From a virus, in the IMG/VR virus record IMGVR_UViG_3300037502_001811, positions 1 to 23,047 of that record: DNA of 23,047 nucleotides; one strand, written 5' to 3'. This document shows positions 1 to 7,737 of the stretch, in pieces. Both the position numbers and the translations under genes were made by a program. How positions within the stretch are numbered: position 1 is the first letter of the stretch; each line of letters opens with the position of its first letter. The notes beneath the pieces are model-generated. The model was not told the origin of the DNA, did no database searches, and saw only the letters and a list, made by a program, of their open reading frames with translations.

Positions 1-185
1 GACTTTCTTCTGGCCGCACGTTTGCCCGTAGGGTTGTCTTCGGTTACGGCTGTCTGAAGTTTGCTTCCAGGATTTGCACGACGATATGCCGCAACACCTT
101 TCTTGGTCATACCGGCCCCCTGCTTGGTCGGGCGAAAATTGCCCGACTTTACAGAAGTCTTAATTCCCATGCCCTTGGAAGCCAT
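1..185 (-). CDS. Lys/Arg-rich small protein, DUF6321-like (3' end cut by window edge)
   Basis: The visible N-terminal 61 residues begin MASKGMGIKTSVKSGNFRPT and continue through KQGAGMTKKGVAAYRR, NPGSKLQTAVTE and PTGKRAARRK. This pattern (GMTKKGVAAYRR..NPGSKL.TAVT...GKRAARRKS) is typical of a small, very basic phage protein found at the edge of head modules, assigned from memory to DUF6321. No function is established; a nucleic-acid-binding or virion-internal role would fit the charge but is inference. The ATG at 185 is preceded by AAGGA five bases upstream, and it starts nine bases after the stop of the 100-residue gene, so it belongs to the same transcript. The C-terminus lies outside the window. 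Confidence 0.75.
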   Translation of the reverse strand, partial: MASKGMGIKTSVKSGNFRPTKQGAGMTKKGVAAYRRANPGSKLQTAVTEDNPTGKRAARRK

Positions 186-193
186 GGCCGTCC

Positions 194-496
194 TTAGGCA
201 GCAGCGCCGCCGTAGAAGAACAACGTCACGCTTTCAACTTCAGCATCCGCAATGTCGATGTACACACCCTCATCAAATAAGATGCCCATGTCAGGGATGA
301 TGATGTCACCAGCACCTGCGGCACTAGGAGTGTTGATAGTTACGAGCGCTGTTCCACCAGACGTAGAGCCATTCTTTAGCTCAAAAGAAGAAGCGGTGCC
401 GGTGTTCGTGAAATAAACACCAATGACCCGCGTCCTCCCGGCTATCGCGTGGTCACTTGCAGTTTTGGTGACCGAACTTAAGTTACTGGAACTCAC
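194..496 (-). CDS. Small beta-rich hypothetical protein, possible virion/decoration protein
   Basis: This 100-residue protein has no recognisable enzyme motif. It begins MSSSNLSSVTKTASDH and is rich in Gly, Ser, Thr and Val with alternating hydrophobic residues (RTRVIGVYFTNTG, ESVTLFFYGG), suggesting a small all-beta fold. It sits after the major capsid gene among small structural-type genes, so a decoration or head-fibre role is possible but inferred from position and composition only. The start is GTG: the stop of the upstream 56-residue gene overlaps it as GTGA, and an AAGGAG Shine-Dalgarno lies seven bases upstream, indicating translational coupling. Confidence 0.75.
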   Translation of the reverse strand: MSSSNLSSVTKTASDHAIAGRTRVIGVYFTNTGTASSFELKNGSTSGGTALVTINTPSAAGAGDIIIPDMGILFDEGVYIDIADAEVESVTLFFYGGAAA

Positions 497-663
497 GTTG
501 ATTCTCCTTGTTCCTTTGCAAGGTCAGGGAGATCAAGACGCGCCAACAACGCTTGCATGGTGTCTATGGCCGCCTGGGAAGCAACGGCCACGTCATGTGC
601 GTGGGCTCGTTGCTGTTCCATTTTCTTGATCTCTTCTAGCAAAAACTCTTTAGTTATTTGCAT
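493..663 (-). CDS. 56-residue coiled-coil hypothetical protein
   Basis: This short gene begins MQITKEFLLEEIKKMEQQRA and ends DLAKEQGEST. The sequence reads as one long amphipathic helix with heptad-like spacing of Leu, Ile and Met and many Glu, Lys and Gln residues (EIKKMEQQR, IDTMQALLARL). Its ATG overlaps the TGA of the preceding fibre-like gene (ATGA) and its own stop overlaps the next GTG start (GTGA), so all three are probably co-translated. Small one-helix proteins of this kind are common next to phage fibre or decoration genes. No function can be named. Confidence 0.7.
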   Translation of the reverse strand: MQITKEFLLEEIKKMEQQRAHAHDVAVASQAAIDTMQALLARLDLPDLAKEQGEST

Positions 664-1247
664 CAGGCTTCAATTGCATACAAAAAGTATGCCGTGCCTG
701 CCGAATCAACAAAGCGAATCTTCTGTGTCGCTGTGGTAGCAGTCCCACCAATAGGCTGAACCATTGCATCCGGAAGGTTGAAGAGATTGGAGATCGTGCC
801 CGAACCGCTGTTAGTTACACGGATGAAGGAGGCATTTCCAGGAAGAGTTGCACCAGCACCAATATCAGAATCAACCTGCAGAGCAGCAACAGTGCCACCC
901 ACGGTCACACTAGCGGCAGCACCAAAAGTCACACGAAGGCCGTTAGCAGCACCAGAAATAGACCCGCCCGTGTTAACTGACAGGGAAATGTGCCCACCAT
1001 TGACCGTTCCACCAGTGGCGGCATTAGCCCCAGTGACACGGGTAAGCCAACGGCCCGTTTCACCAGAACCTGTCGAAGTGAAAGTCAAACGACTGTAACT
1101 GAGACGAACGTCTCCAGTAGTGTTTGACGCAGTAGCATAAGAAGAAGAGATGTTAGACGCAGTGCTTACCGTAATTGGATCGTTAACGGTGCCGGAGATA
1201 AAGCCATTATCCGAAGCGACTGGCCCGGAAAAGGTAGTACGTGCCAT
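663..1247 (-). CDS. Gly/Ser/Thr-rich virion protein (fibre- or decoration-like)
   Basis: This 194-residue protein begins MARTTFSGPVASDNGFISG. It is strongly enriched in Gly, Ser, Thr, Ala and Val, with repeated short beta-type strings (TVNGGHISLSVNTGG, AASVTVGGTVAAL) and a hydrophobic C-terminus ending FVDSAGTAYFLYAIEA. An opening of the form ARTTFSGPV.S.NGF followed by a low-complexity beta-rich body is common in small phage structural proteins next to capsid genes. Fibre or capsid-decoration function is inferred. The ATG at 1247 is chosen over an upstream in-frame start at 1271 because AAGGGG lies eight bases before it. Its leader (about 1248-1350) follows the capsid terminator and has unusual folding potential. 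Confidence 0.75.
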   Translation of the reverse strand: MARTTFSGPVASDNGFISGTVNDPITVSTASNISSSYATASNTTGDVRLSYSRLTFTSTGSGETGRWLTRVTGANAATGGTVNGGHISLSVNTGGSISGAANGLRVTFGAAASVTVGGTVAALQVDSDIGAGATLPGNASFIRVTNSGSGTISNLFNLPDAMVQPIGGTATTATQKIRFVDSAGTAYFLYAIEA

Positions 1248-1258
1248 GATGAACCCCT

Positions 1259-1317
1259 TGTGTAGTAGCACATCCCCGTACCGTCTCTACTAAGTCTGCT
1301 AGGCCAGTCTGTACGGG
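1259..1317 (-). promoter_or_regulatory. Structured leader upstream of the fibre-like gene
   Basis: On the minus strand a perfect 7-bp stem CCCGTAC/GTACGGG (1311-1317 with 1275-1281) encloses a 29-base loop. Immediately downstream is a second hairpin TGTG/CACA (1269-1272 with 1259-1262) whose loop CTACTA (1263-1268) is exactly complementary to TAGTAG (1287-1292) inside the first loop. This could form a kissing loop or pseudoknot just before the ribosome binding site. The pairings are visible; a regulatory role is inference. Confidence 0.45.
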
Positions 1318-1350
1318 TGAAAATCCTAGAACATACAGCAATAATAAACA

Positions 1351-1378
1351 AAAAAGGGGGCGTTGTCGCCCCCTTTTT
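1351..1378 (-). terminator. Intrinsic terminator after the major capsid gene
   Basis: A perfect 12-bp stem (AAAAAGGGGGCG with CGCCCCCTTTTT) around a four-base loop begins nine bases after the capsid stop codon and runs into a T-rich tract on the minus strand. It is nearly symmetric and could work in both directions. It separates capsid expression from the downstream small virion genes. Confidence 0.9.
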
Positions 1379-1386
1379 CTTGCTTC

Positions 1387-2295
1387 TTAAGCCGCTCCGG
1401 GAGACCCGAAGATGCCGCGCGGATCGCTGAAGCCAAAGCTGTAGCGCTCACGAGCCTTGTAACGCACGTTGCCGGTGTCGAAGTCGCCTTCAAAACCAGT
1501 CTTCATGCTTACACGCTGGAACATCTTCATGCCGTTAGGAGCATCGGTCATGATGAAGAAAGCCTCAGGATCGGTCAGGTAATGGTTAACCCGATAACCC
1601 TGGGGAATCATCCCCATGTTCTTGATCGCGTTGATGTCGTTGTCTGCCGTACCAACACGCAGCGTGGACTTCATAATGCGATCAGCCGTGAACTGAAGCT
1701 CTTTCGGGATGATCAGCTTGACACCCTGAACAGCGATCTTCAACCCACGCTCATCGGTGAACGCGGAGATGTCGATCAGAGCCTGCTCAAGAGAGGTCTC
1801 GCTGAGGTCAGCCGGGGTGGAGAGCTCGTTCTTCAGGACCGGGCCCGACAGGGTCGGGTGATCCAGAGCACACAAGGGCTTGCCGTCGCCACCGATAGAG
1901 GTGGTGAAAGCGCCATTGAGGATCGCCGCAGCCTTGATCTGCTTGGTGTTAGCCATGGAACGGGCAAGAGCCTTGGTATAACGAGCAGCCAGGGAGGCAT
2001 ACAGGTTATCTTCCACAGCCTCTTCCGTCAGGGAGAAGGCCAGAGCGATGGTCTCGTGTGTGTAACGAGCGGTATAGACCTCCTGCGCTTGGTCATAAGC
2101 AACACCAGCGCCTTCAGTCTTGACCGGAGCCGAATCAAAGCCAGAGAGCATTACTTCCTCTTCAAACGCGCGATCCGAGGTCTCGATTGCATAGATCTCA
2201 GTGTGCTCGTTCTCGTAGTTTTTGTACTCAAGGCCGAAAAGAGCATTAAGTCCTGGCTCAAGCTCTTGTACCAGTTGGGAACGTGAAATAGCCAT
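1387..2295 (-). CDS. Major capsid protein (Mu gpT-like / HK97-fold class)
   Basis: This 302-residue protein forms the head shell. It begins MAISRSQLVQELEPGLNALFG and includes hallmark segments of the Mu gpT-like major head protein class: ENEHTEIYAIETSDRAFEEE near residues 29-48, YTHETIALAFSLTEEAVEDN near 78-97, YTKALARSMANTKQIKAAAI near 105-124, and DERGLKIAV with KLIIPKELQFTA in the second half. Length is normal for this class. AAGGAG lies seven bases before the ATG, and the gene is 12 bases downstream of the 191-residue head-associated gene and directly before a strong terminator, as expected for the most highly expressed virion gene. Family assignment comes from recognised sequence pattern, not a search. 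Confidence 0.92.
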   Translation of the reverse strand: MAISRSQLVQELEPGLNALFGLEYKNYENEHTEIYAIETSDRAFEEEVMLSGFDSAPVKTEGAGVAYDQAQEVYTARYTHETIALAFSLTEEAVEDNLYASLAARYTKALARSMANTKQIKAAAILNGAFTTSIGGDGKPLCALDHPTLSGPVLKNELSTPADLSETSLEQALIDISAFTDERGLKIAVQGVKLIIPKELQFTADRIMKSTLRVGTADNDINAIKNMGMIPQGYRVNHYLTDPEAFFIMTDAPNGMKMFQRVSMKTGFEGDFDTGNVRYKARERYSFGFSDPRGIFGSPGAA

Positions 2296-2307
2296 TTGTC
2301 AGACTCC

Positions 2308-2883
2308 TTACGATGCAACGCCAGCTACACCACCACTACTGTAGCTATGGTTGTTGATTTTAACGACGAGTTTGGCGTATGCACCAAGCTCATTACCCGG
2401 CTCTGCAAAGAGACCAACAATCTTCAGAGTGTTTCCTGCGGTCGTGTCAGGAGCACCAGTCGTGGTCATGCCAGATAGACCCGTGGTCACGTTACCCGTG
2501 CCATAGTTCACACCGACGTTCTCGCCAATGTCGGCCTGAACAATAGCGGTGTTATCCGCCTGAATCAGGAACAACTGGCTGGGATCATCAATGATGTCGG
2601 CCTGGATATCCACCGTAAAGGCGGCGTTTGCAATGAACTTATTTGAGAAGGTGGGCTTGCCGGTAACGGGATCGTTGTAATAGCACCCGTTAAACACGCC
2701 TACGGCTGCTTGGGTTGCCCCGCCCAGACGCTGAATGTAACCACCCACGAGACGTACCAAGTCGCCTTGGAAAATGTTCGTGCCGTAGTCTTCCTTGATC
2801 AAATACCCATACTGCTTTTGCGCTCCCGTGGCAGAGAGGTTGCCTAGAGGGCGCATTCCAAATGGATTGTTGGAATTTGCCAT
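2308..2883 (-). CDS. Conserved head-associated protein upstream of the capsid gene
   Basis: This 191-residue protein begins MANSNNPFGMRPLGNLSATG, with segments QKQYGYLIKEDYGTNIFQGD, RLGGATQAAVGVFNGCYY and a C-terminal GAYAKLVVKINNHSY. The NPFGMRP opening, Gly-rich beta-type body and position immediately before the major capsid gene match a recurrent but poorly characterised head protein of aquatic podo-like phages. It could be a minor capsid or cement protein. An AAGGA ribosome site lies eight bases before the ATG. It is 12 bases upstream of the capsid start, so the two are almost certainly co-transcribed. Confidence 0.75.
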   Translation of the reverse strand: MANSNNPFGMRPLGNLSATGAQKQYGYLIKEDYGTNIFQGDLVRLVGGYIQRLGGATQAAVGVFNGCYYNDPVTGKPTFSNKFIANAAFTVDIQADIIDDPSQLFLIQADNTAIVQADIGENVGVNYGTGNVTTGLSGMTTTGAPDTTAGNTLKIVGLFAEPGNELGAYAKLVVKINNHSYSSGGVAGVAS

Positions 2884-2903
2884 TTTGAAAGTCCTTTAAA
2901 AGA

Positions 2904-3389
2904 TTAAGATTCGGCCTTGGGGCCACCAAAAGTCACCTTCGATTGCCGCACTGGCCTGTCGATACGCATGCTGTTGTGAGCATTCGTTTTCATCAGGTCA
3001 TTATCGGCTGCCGTAACTTGGTCTTGTGCCCTGCTGCGGTAATACGCATTGCGCTCTTCTGCTGTCTCTTCAGGAATACGAGCCAGAACCATGCCACCAA
3101 CAGAGATGATCCCTGCATAACGGCCATCTTCTACCGAAGGAACGGGGAAATCCGGGTATTCATCCGAACGAACCAACTCATAACCTTCCCGGATTTTGCC
3201 CGAGATATTGATTCGATCTTCTTGACCACCAGCTTCCATCCGAAGCCAACGATGCTTGTATCCTGGAGGCGGCTCAGGCGCGTCCAGACGCGAAGGAGGA
3301 GCCCACGGTTTACGGCGCGAAGTAGTTTCGCGAGATTCAGTCGCACGAGCAGTGCGCTTGATTTCAGGTATTTTACCGATAGTGTCCAT
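2904..3389 (-). CDS. Hypothetical head-module protein (PGYKHRWLR type)
   Basis: This 161-residue protein has a basic, disordered-looking first 45 residues. A core follows with PPGYKHRWLRMEAGGQEDRI, ISGKIREGYELVRSDEYPDF and GMVLARIPEETAEERNAYYR, then a polar tail. The order (P..YKHRW.R, then a basic EGYE.V segment, then LA.IPEE.AE.R..YY) is a pattern seen in small proteins between the scaffold and capsid genes of T7-like and other podo-like phages; no function is established. The ATG overlies a GAAGGA site and starts three bases after the scaffold stop. A capsid assembly or structural role is inferred from position. Confidence 0.7.
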   Translation of the reverse strand: MDTIGKIPEIKRTARATESRETTSRRKPWAPPSRLDAPEPPPGYKHRWLRMEAGGQEDRINISGKIREGYELVRSDEYPDFPVPSVEDGRYAGIISVGGMVLARIPEETAEERNAYYRSRAQDQVTAADNDLMKTNAHNSMRIDRPVRQSKVTFGGPKAES

Positions 3390-3391
3390 TT

Positions 3392-4315
3392 TTATTCCTT
3401 CACGTATTTGGCGTATTCCTCAAGAGGAACACCGAGTTTTTTGGCAATCGCAACCTGACTCGGCGTAAGCCGGACAGTGCGGCGCGCATTGTTAATACCG
3501 GAAGACCGGTTAGCAGGTGCTACCGCCTGCGCGGGGCGCGGTGACCTGGAAGACTGCGAGGATGGGAACTTGTTCGGAAAAGTCTCCCTAATCCTGCGAT
3601 TTAATTCATCATAATACTCGTCCGAGTTCGGGTCAATGCCTTCACTTTGGATAAGTTCCATGTGAATCCCTTGAGCAGCCATGGTCATAACCATATCCTG
3701 ACCATACCATTCATTTTTCTCAGCCCATTCTTCCGCCCGTGGATCAGGACGTGGCTTTGGTTTTTGCTGTTGTACTACAGGCTGTTGATATTGCAGCTGC
3801 TGCGGTTGAATAGGCTGCTGTCTTTGCTGAGCATAAGAAGCACGTTGAGCTTCAGCCGCTTGAATCTGCTTTTGTTCCAAAACAATAGCAGCAAGACGTT
3901 CCTGCGCCTCCATCTCTGTTTCCAAATCACCCTCTTCACGAGCTTTACGGATGATTTGTTTCAAAGCAACAGACTGCGTCTCAACACGGCTTTTAGCTTC
4001 ACTTAACCGGTCGGTATCAGAGCGAATAACGTTTTGATGTGCAGCCTGAAGTTGTGCTTGAACATTTTTTGCATACTCAAGTGCTGCTTCCTCACGCCGC
4101 TGGGCTTCCCGCAGCCGCGCCGTCATCTTGTCGATGCGCTTCTTTACCTTCTCGCTATAGTTTTCGAGCTCTTCGTCATTCTGCTGCGAAGCAGAAGTCT
4201 CAACCGCTGGGGGCGGGTCTTGGTTTACAACTTCCGCTTTACCGTCCTCCCCCAACTCTACTTCGGCAGGATTTTCATCCTCTCCGATCTTAAATTCCAT
4301 TTGTTCGTTGCTCAT
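3392..4315 (-). CDS. Capsid scaffolding protein
   Basis: This 307-residue protein has the layout of a phage scaffold: an acidic N-terminus (residues 1-55), a long charged coiled coil (roughly 55-165, e.g. KKRIDKMTARLREAQRREEA), a Gln/Pro-rich hinge (about 165-195), and a basic C-terminus with RTVRLTPSQVAIAKKLGVPL then EEYAKYV. The C-terminal LTPSQ..IAKKLGVP.EEYA motif resembles the capsid-binding end of scaffold proteins of this class. It lies between the GroES-like gene and the head proteins. The ATG at 4315 is preferred over a GTG at 4321 because AAGGGG lies at proper distance. Assignment rests on composition, motif and position. Confidence 0.8.
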   Translation of the reverse strand: MSNEQMEFKIGEDENPAEVELGEDGKAEVVNQDPPPAVETSASQQNDEELENYSEKVKKRIDKMTARLREAQRREEAALEYAKNVQAQLQAAHQNVIRSDTDRLSEAKSRVETQSVALKQIIRKAREEGDLETEMEAQERLAAIVLEQKQIQAAEAQRASYAQQRQQPIQPQQLQYQQPVVQQQKPKPRPDPRAEEWAEKNEWYGQDMVMTMAAQGIHMELIQSEGIDPNSDEYYDELNRRIRETFPNKFPSSQSSRSPRPAQAVAPANRSSGINNARRTVRLTPSQVAIAKKLGVPLEEYAKYVKE

Positions 4316-4324
4316 ATTCACCCC

Positions 4325-4795
4325 TTACATGTGAAGGATGTCTTCAGGGTCGTTCAACCGACCGATGATTTCATCGTCATTCAAAATACGGATCTCGCCG
4401 CCATCGATTCCAATCCTCGACCCCGCATAGCGGCCAAAGATCACCCAATCTCCCTCCGCGCACCAAGGCCCGGTGGGAAACTTTGATTCGTCCTTGTAGG
4501 CAAGCTCACCCACCTTAAGCACATAACCACAAACTGTCGCCAGCTGTGTGCGCTTTTGGGTTTCTTCTGCCAGGACAATCCCGCCCTTTGTCTTCTCCGC
4601 TCCGCGATACGGCAGAATGGCAATGCGCCAGCCCGTCGGTGTAGGAATGCGGTCTTTGACTGACGCCTCAAGCGACTTAGGATTAAACTGACCCTCGTCG
4701 TTGTACGCATCATCTAGGGTAGGTCCCTTTTCTTCGCGCTCTTTCTGCCACTTCTGCTCCAGAGGCGTTAGGGTTGTGACGGTTGCTGTTTCCAA
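4325..4795 (-). CDS. Phage GroES-like co-chaperonin (Cpn10 fold)
   Basis: The C-terminal ~100 residues carry the Cpn10 pattern: IPTPTGWRIAILPYRGAEKT, KGGIVLAEETQKRTQLATVC, GYVLKVGELAYKDESKFPTG, EGDWVIFGRYAGSRI and IRILNDDEIIGRL. In GroES the flexible KT.GGIVL loop contacts GroEL, and it is present here. A 50-residue charged N-terminal extension precedes the domain. Like T4 gp31, it may adapt the host GroEL to fold the phage capsid protein, which fits its place in the head module; that role is inference. The start is probably TTG at 4795 (AAGGAG eight bases upstream, after the previous stop); an upstream TTG at 4867 would overlap the preceding gene by 53 bases. Confidence 0.85.
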   Translation of the reverse strand: METATVTTLTPLEQKWQKEREEKGPTLDDAYNDEGQFNPKSLEASVKDRIPTPTGWRIAILPYRGAEKTKGGIVLAEETQKRTQLATVCGYVLKVGELAYKDESKFPTGPWCAEGDWVIFGRYAGSRIGIDGGEIRILNDDEIIGRLNDPEDILHM

Positions 4796-4814
4796 GTGGT
4801 CTTCTCCTTCAGGG

Positions 4815-5003
4815 TTATAAATCTTCAGTGACTCGGTCCGCCAATTTCTTGGCAACTTCTTCCGCAAGCCTTAACCCTTCGAGACGACCCATCATGAAAC
4901 GGTAGCGTTCCATATCTGTAATGGTGCCGTTGAGCACAATAGCTTCTGAGTCTGCGCGCATCAAGCGCAACTCCCTAAGCAGTGCTTCGATATATTCAAG
5001 CAT
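4815..5003 (-). CDS. 62-residue alpha-helical hypothetical protein
   Basis: This short acidic and basic helical protein begins MLEYIEALLRELRLMRADSE, continues AIVLNGTITDMERYRFMMGR and ends KKLADRVTEDL. The pattern LRELRLMR.DSEAIVLNGTI.DME.YRFM.GRLEGLR is familiar from small genes between the portal and scaffold of podo-like phages; it has no assigned function. Only a weak GGAT-type ribosome site precedes the ATG. Its last codons contain the AAGGAG signal used by the GroES-like gene, so expression is probably coupled. Confidence 0.7.
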   Translation of the reverse strand: MLEYIEALLRELRLMRADSEAIVLNGTITDMERYRFMMGRLEGLRLAEEVAKKLADRVTEDL

Positions 5004-5050
5004 GGTCTATCCATGTAAAGCAGACAGTTAAAAGCCACCGTCTGAAGGGC

Positions 5051-5311
5051 TTAGTAAATCTTTACTGGCCTATTGCCGTCCTTCTTCTTCACAATCTGCG
5101 CCGGACCAGGAATCCCTGCCGGTCTACCTCCCGCCTTCATCTTGCGAGATTTCCCTGCCTTTGCAAGAGCAATCGCCGTAGCCTGTTTGATCGCTTTCGC
5201 TTTAGATTCGGGCTTACTCGTCCCTATCGTTCCCTTCTTTCCATAGGATCTTACCATTTCGGAAATGTTTGCACTCACTACCTTGTTACTTTTGCCTGTT
5301 TTGAGTGGCAT
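5051..5311 (-). CDS. Small basic protein, DUF6496-like
   Basis: This 86-residue, strongly basic protein contains MVRSYGKKGTIGTSKPESKA followed by KAIKQATAIALAKAGKSRKM. The KGTIGTSKP.SK.KA.KQA.AIAL.KAGKS signature is that of the DUF6496 family, small phage proteins of unknown function. The start at 5311 is chosen for a GGAGG nine bases upstream; this makes it overlap the last 26 bases of the portal gene in another frame. High Lys content suggests DNA or nucleoprotein contact, which is inference. Confidence 0.75.
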   Translation of the reverse strand: MPLKTGKSNKVVSANISEMVRSYGKKGTIGTSKPESKAKAIKQATAIALAKAGKSRKMKAGGRPAGIPGPAQIVKKKDGNRPVKIY

Positions 5312-7694
5312 TTTGTCTTGCCTCCATCCGTGAGACGTTCTGTTGACGATCAACCTGATCAAGGCGCTTCTGCGCCATGTCAGCCCGAAGCATTGCAATG
5401 TTTTCTTGCGACTGGATCCGCGCCTGATTGGCGGCCAACACGTCTTGCGCCTTCTTCTGCTCCAGAGCCAGACGCTGTTGCTCAATCTGATTGTCCATCT
5501 GGTCATTAGCAGCGCGCATCTGAAGCTCCTGCTGCTTCAACGCCACCACAGGATCAGAAGGCTGGCCGTCTTCTCCCGATAGCTGGTTCTGCATGTTCTT
5601 CATCTCTTGCATGAACTCAACTACCTTGATCGCAATCATCCCTTCCTTTTGGATGGCCGAGACCATGCGGTCAGGATCAACGCCATAGTTGCGGAAGATC
5701 TCAGCTTCTACAAACTCCTCAGCCTTAATCCGTACGTGCTCGAGGATGTGCTGTTGCAACAACTGCGCGGCCATGACATTGGCCTCCATCATCGGGCTCA
5801 TACCCATGATTAGGTGCGCTGCAATGTGCGCGTCATGCTGCTGCCCAGCAAAAGCCTTCAACTCCATGCCATTGAGCACCTTGGAGTTCTCAGTCGCCGG
5901 ATCAATTGGCATCTGGTTGCTTTGTGGCTTCAAAATCCCGTCAATGTCACGCACGTTGAGCGCCGCATACACCCGATAGAACGCTTCATAGACGTTGTGC
6001 ATCTGCGGAGCACTCTGGGCAAGCTGCAACTGCGTCTGGGCCAACGTAATACGCTGTGCTGTCGAGAAGATGTTGGGATCCGCCACAGGCAGAACCGCAA
6101 CCATGCTGTTGAAGTCCTTTTTCTTAACCTTGCGACTCGCCCCAGGCACGTCATACGGATATTCCTCAGGCAAATACTCACCAAAGCCCTTCGCTAACAT
6201 CCGAAACTCAATGCTCTGCGCGTAATGCAGCCGCTTGTGGATCGCAGACATGACCATCGACCCACGCTCAAGCAACGCCAGCGTCGTTCCAACCTGCGCC
6301 ATCTGGTTTGCATCGCCAACCTGCATATCCGCAATGCTGGCAAGCCGTCTTCCCGCATCAACCACAAACCCAAGTAGCGCAAAGAGCGTCTGCGACGGTT
6401 CTTTGTACGGCAACGGCATCAACGAGGCAGAAAGTTCCGCGCCTCCCGCGTCAATATCGCGCCATTCACCCGGTTGGATCGGTGTATCGTCGTCCGCGAT
6501 CCGCGCACCACGCGCTTTGAAGCCAGCAGGCAGGTTCGAGAGCGTTCCCGCGTCCAAAAGTTGACGCAATGCAGCCGTTGCGGTCTTCGAGAGCCCACCA
6601 ATCAGGTGAACAAAGCCCAAACCATACGCTCCAGGGCCCTCAACCAGCACGTAATGCACAAAATACTCAATCCGGCGCTTCAGTTCGTCTTCTTTTTCCC
6701 AATTCCGACGAATTCCGACAATCTGACCACTCGTCTCATCGATGGTAACGACGTACGGAAGCTTGATCCCCGTCATTTCGCCATCTTCAGACGTGTCCTC
6801 AAAGCCCAAAATGTCCAAATTGACGTGGAACTCAAGCAAAAAGACCTCTTCGGCCTCGCCCGTGGGCTGAACACCAAGGATTTTGTCCGTGTTCATGCGG
6901 ATCTGGGACGGATTCGTGTCCTGATCCTCTTCCACAACGTCAATATCGCTGTATTCCCCCGCTACCACACGCTTTTTGAACTCGTTGGCGTCCATCGCAA
7001 TACGGTGCGTGATCCGTGAGCACTGCGACATGACGCTCGAACCGGTGTACGGGATGTACAAATCGTCTGCCAACACCAGTTTTGAGACCATCCGGCCCAA
7101 CTGACCGTCGTAATACACCTTCTTGAACACCGAACCACCATATCCAACGTAGAAAAGCGCCTGATCCATCTCCGGCGTGTACTCTTCCATCACCGTTGTG
7201 ATCTGGTAATTCATGAAATCTTGTACGCGCGCGGCCTGCTGAGCCTTGTCCAAGGTCTCTTTGCCCAAAATCTGCGTCCGAACCGGGCCTCCAGCAGGCA
7301 TCAACTCCTTAAAAGCCTGTGCCTGGAACTGCACAATCGACTCTGTGAGCATCGGATGCACCGCACCAGCCGCTCCTCGGAAGGGTTTTGTCCGCTCTTC
7401 AACCTTCAGGCCCAACAAATCAAGGCCCTTGGCATACATCTGCTCCCACTGCTCGCGGCTCGACTTGTCCGCCTCGAACATGTCAAGCAACTCGAGCGAG
7501 ATCGCAGAGAGCTCACCCTCATCAATCACACCAACAAGGTTGTCGTAGAAGTCCACATCGTCTTCTTTGGTGTCGAGCTCAATCGTCGCACCACCATCAG
7601 GCTCAAGAACGATCTCGACATCGGGCATCGGCCCTTCGCTCTCCATCTCGATTTCGATCATCGGAGCAGGATTCACGGCTTTATCTATAGGCAT
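5286..7694 (-). CDS. Portal protein (podovirus-type)
   Basis: This 802-residue protein would form the head vertex ring through which DNA is packaged and ejected. An acidic leader of about 75 residues is followed by the typical portal start SREQWEQMYAKGLDLLGLKV and TKPFRGAAGAVHPMLTESIV. Other familiar segments are QAFKELMPAGGPVRTQILGK, QVGDANQMAQVGTTLALLER and QSIEFRMLAKGFGEYLPEEY. The C-terminal ~130 residues form a Gln-rich charged helix region (barrel or crown type). Length is at the long end for podovirus portals. GAGGAA lies nine bases before the ATG. It sits between the polyvalent protein gene and the DUF6496-like gene. Confidence 0.9.
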   Translation of the reverse strand: MPIDKAVNPAPMIEIEMESEGPMPDVEIVLEPDGGATIELDTKEDDVDFYDNLVGVIDEGELSAISLELLDMFEADKSSREQWEQMYAKGLDLLGLKVEERTKPFRGAAGAVHPMLTESIVQFQAQAFKELMPAGGPVRTQILGKETLDKAQQAARVQDFMNYQITTVMEEYTPEMDQALFYVGYGGSVFKKVYYDGQLGRMVSKLVLADDLYIPYTGSSVMSQCSRITHRIAMDANEFKKRVVAGEYSDIDVVEEDQDTNPSQIRMNTDKILGVQPTGEAEEVFLLEFHVNLDILGFEDTSEDGEMTGIKLPYVVTIDETSGQIVGIRRNWEKEDELKRRIEYFVHYVLVEGPGAYGLGFVHLIGGLSKTATAALRQLLDAGTLSNLPAGFKARGARIADDDTPIQPGEWRDIDAGGAELSASLMPLPYKEPSQTLFALLGFVVDAGRRLASIADMQVGDANQMAQVGTTLALLERGSMVMSAIHKRLHYAQSIEFRMLAKGFGEYLPEEYPYDVPGASRKVKKKDFNSMVAVLPVADPNIFSTAQRITLAQTQLQLAQSAPQMHNVYEAFYRVYAALNVRDIDGILKPQSNQMPIDPATENSKVLNGMELKAFAGQQHDAHIAAHLIMGMSPMMEANVMAAQLLQQHILEHVRIKAEEFVEAEIFRNYGVDPDRMVSAIQKEGMIAIKVVEFMQEMKNMQNQLSGEDGQPSDPVVALKQQELQMRAANDQMDNQIEQQRLALEQKKAQDVLAANQARIQSQENIAMLRADMAQKRLDQVDRQQNVSRMEARQNATQNRQK

Positions 7695-7737
7695 AACGTC
7701 GATTCCTCTTTAATCCGGGCAGTATAGACGATGGTCT

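Noticed and set aside
1166-1351. Minus-strand 61-codon frame across the structured leader
   Set aside because: Overlaps the fibre-like gene out of frame, and its composition does not resemble a phage protein.
1363-2286. Plus-strand frame of 307 codons opposite the major capsid gene
   Set aside because: It is an antisense shadow of the capsid gene, begins inside the terminator hairpin and has no recognised protein features.
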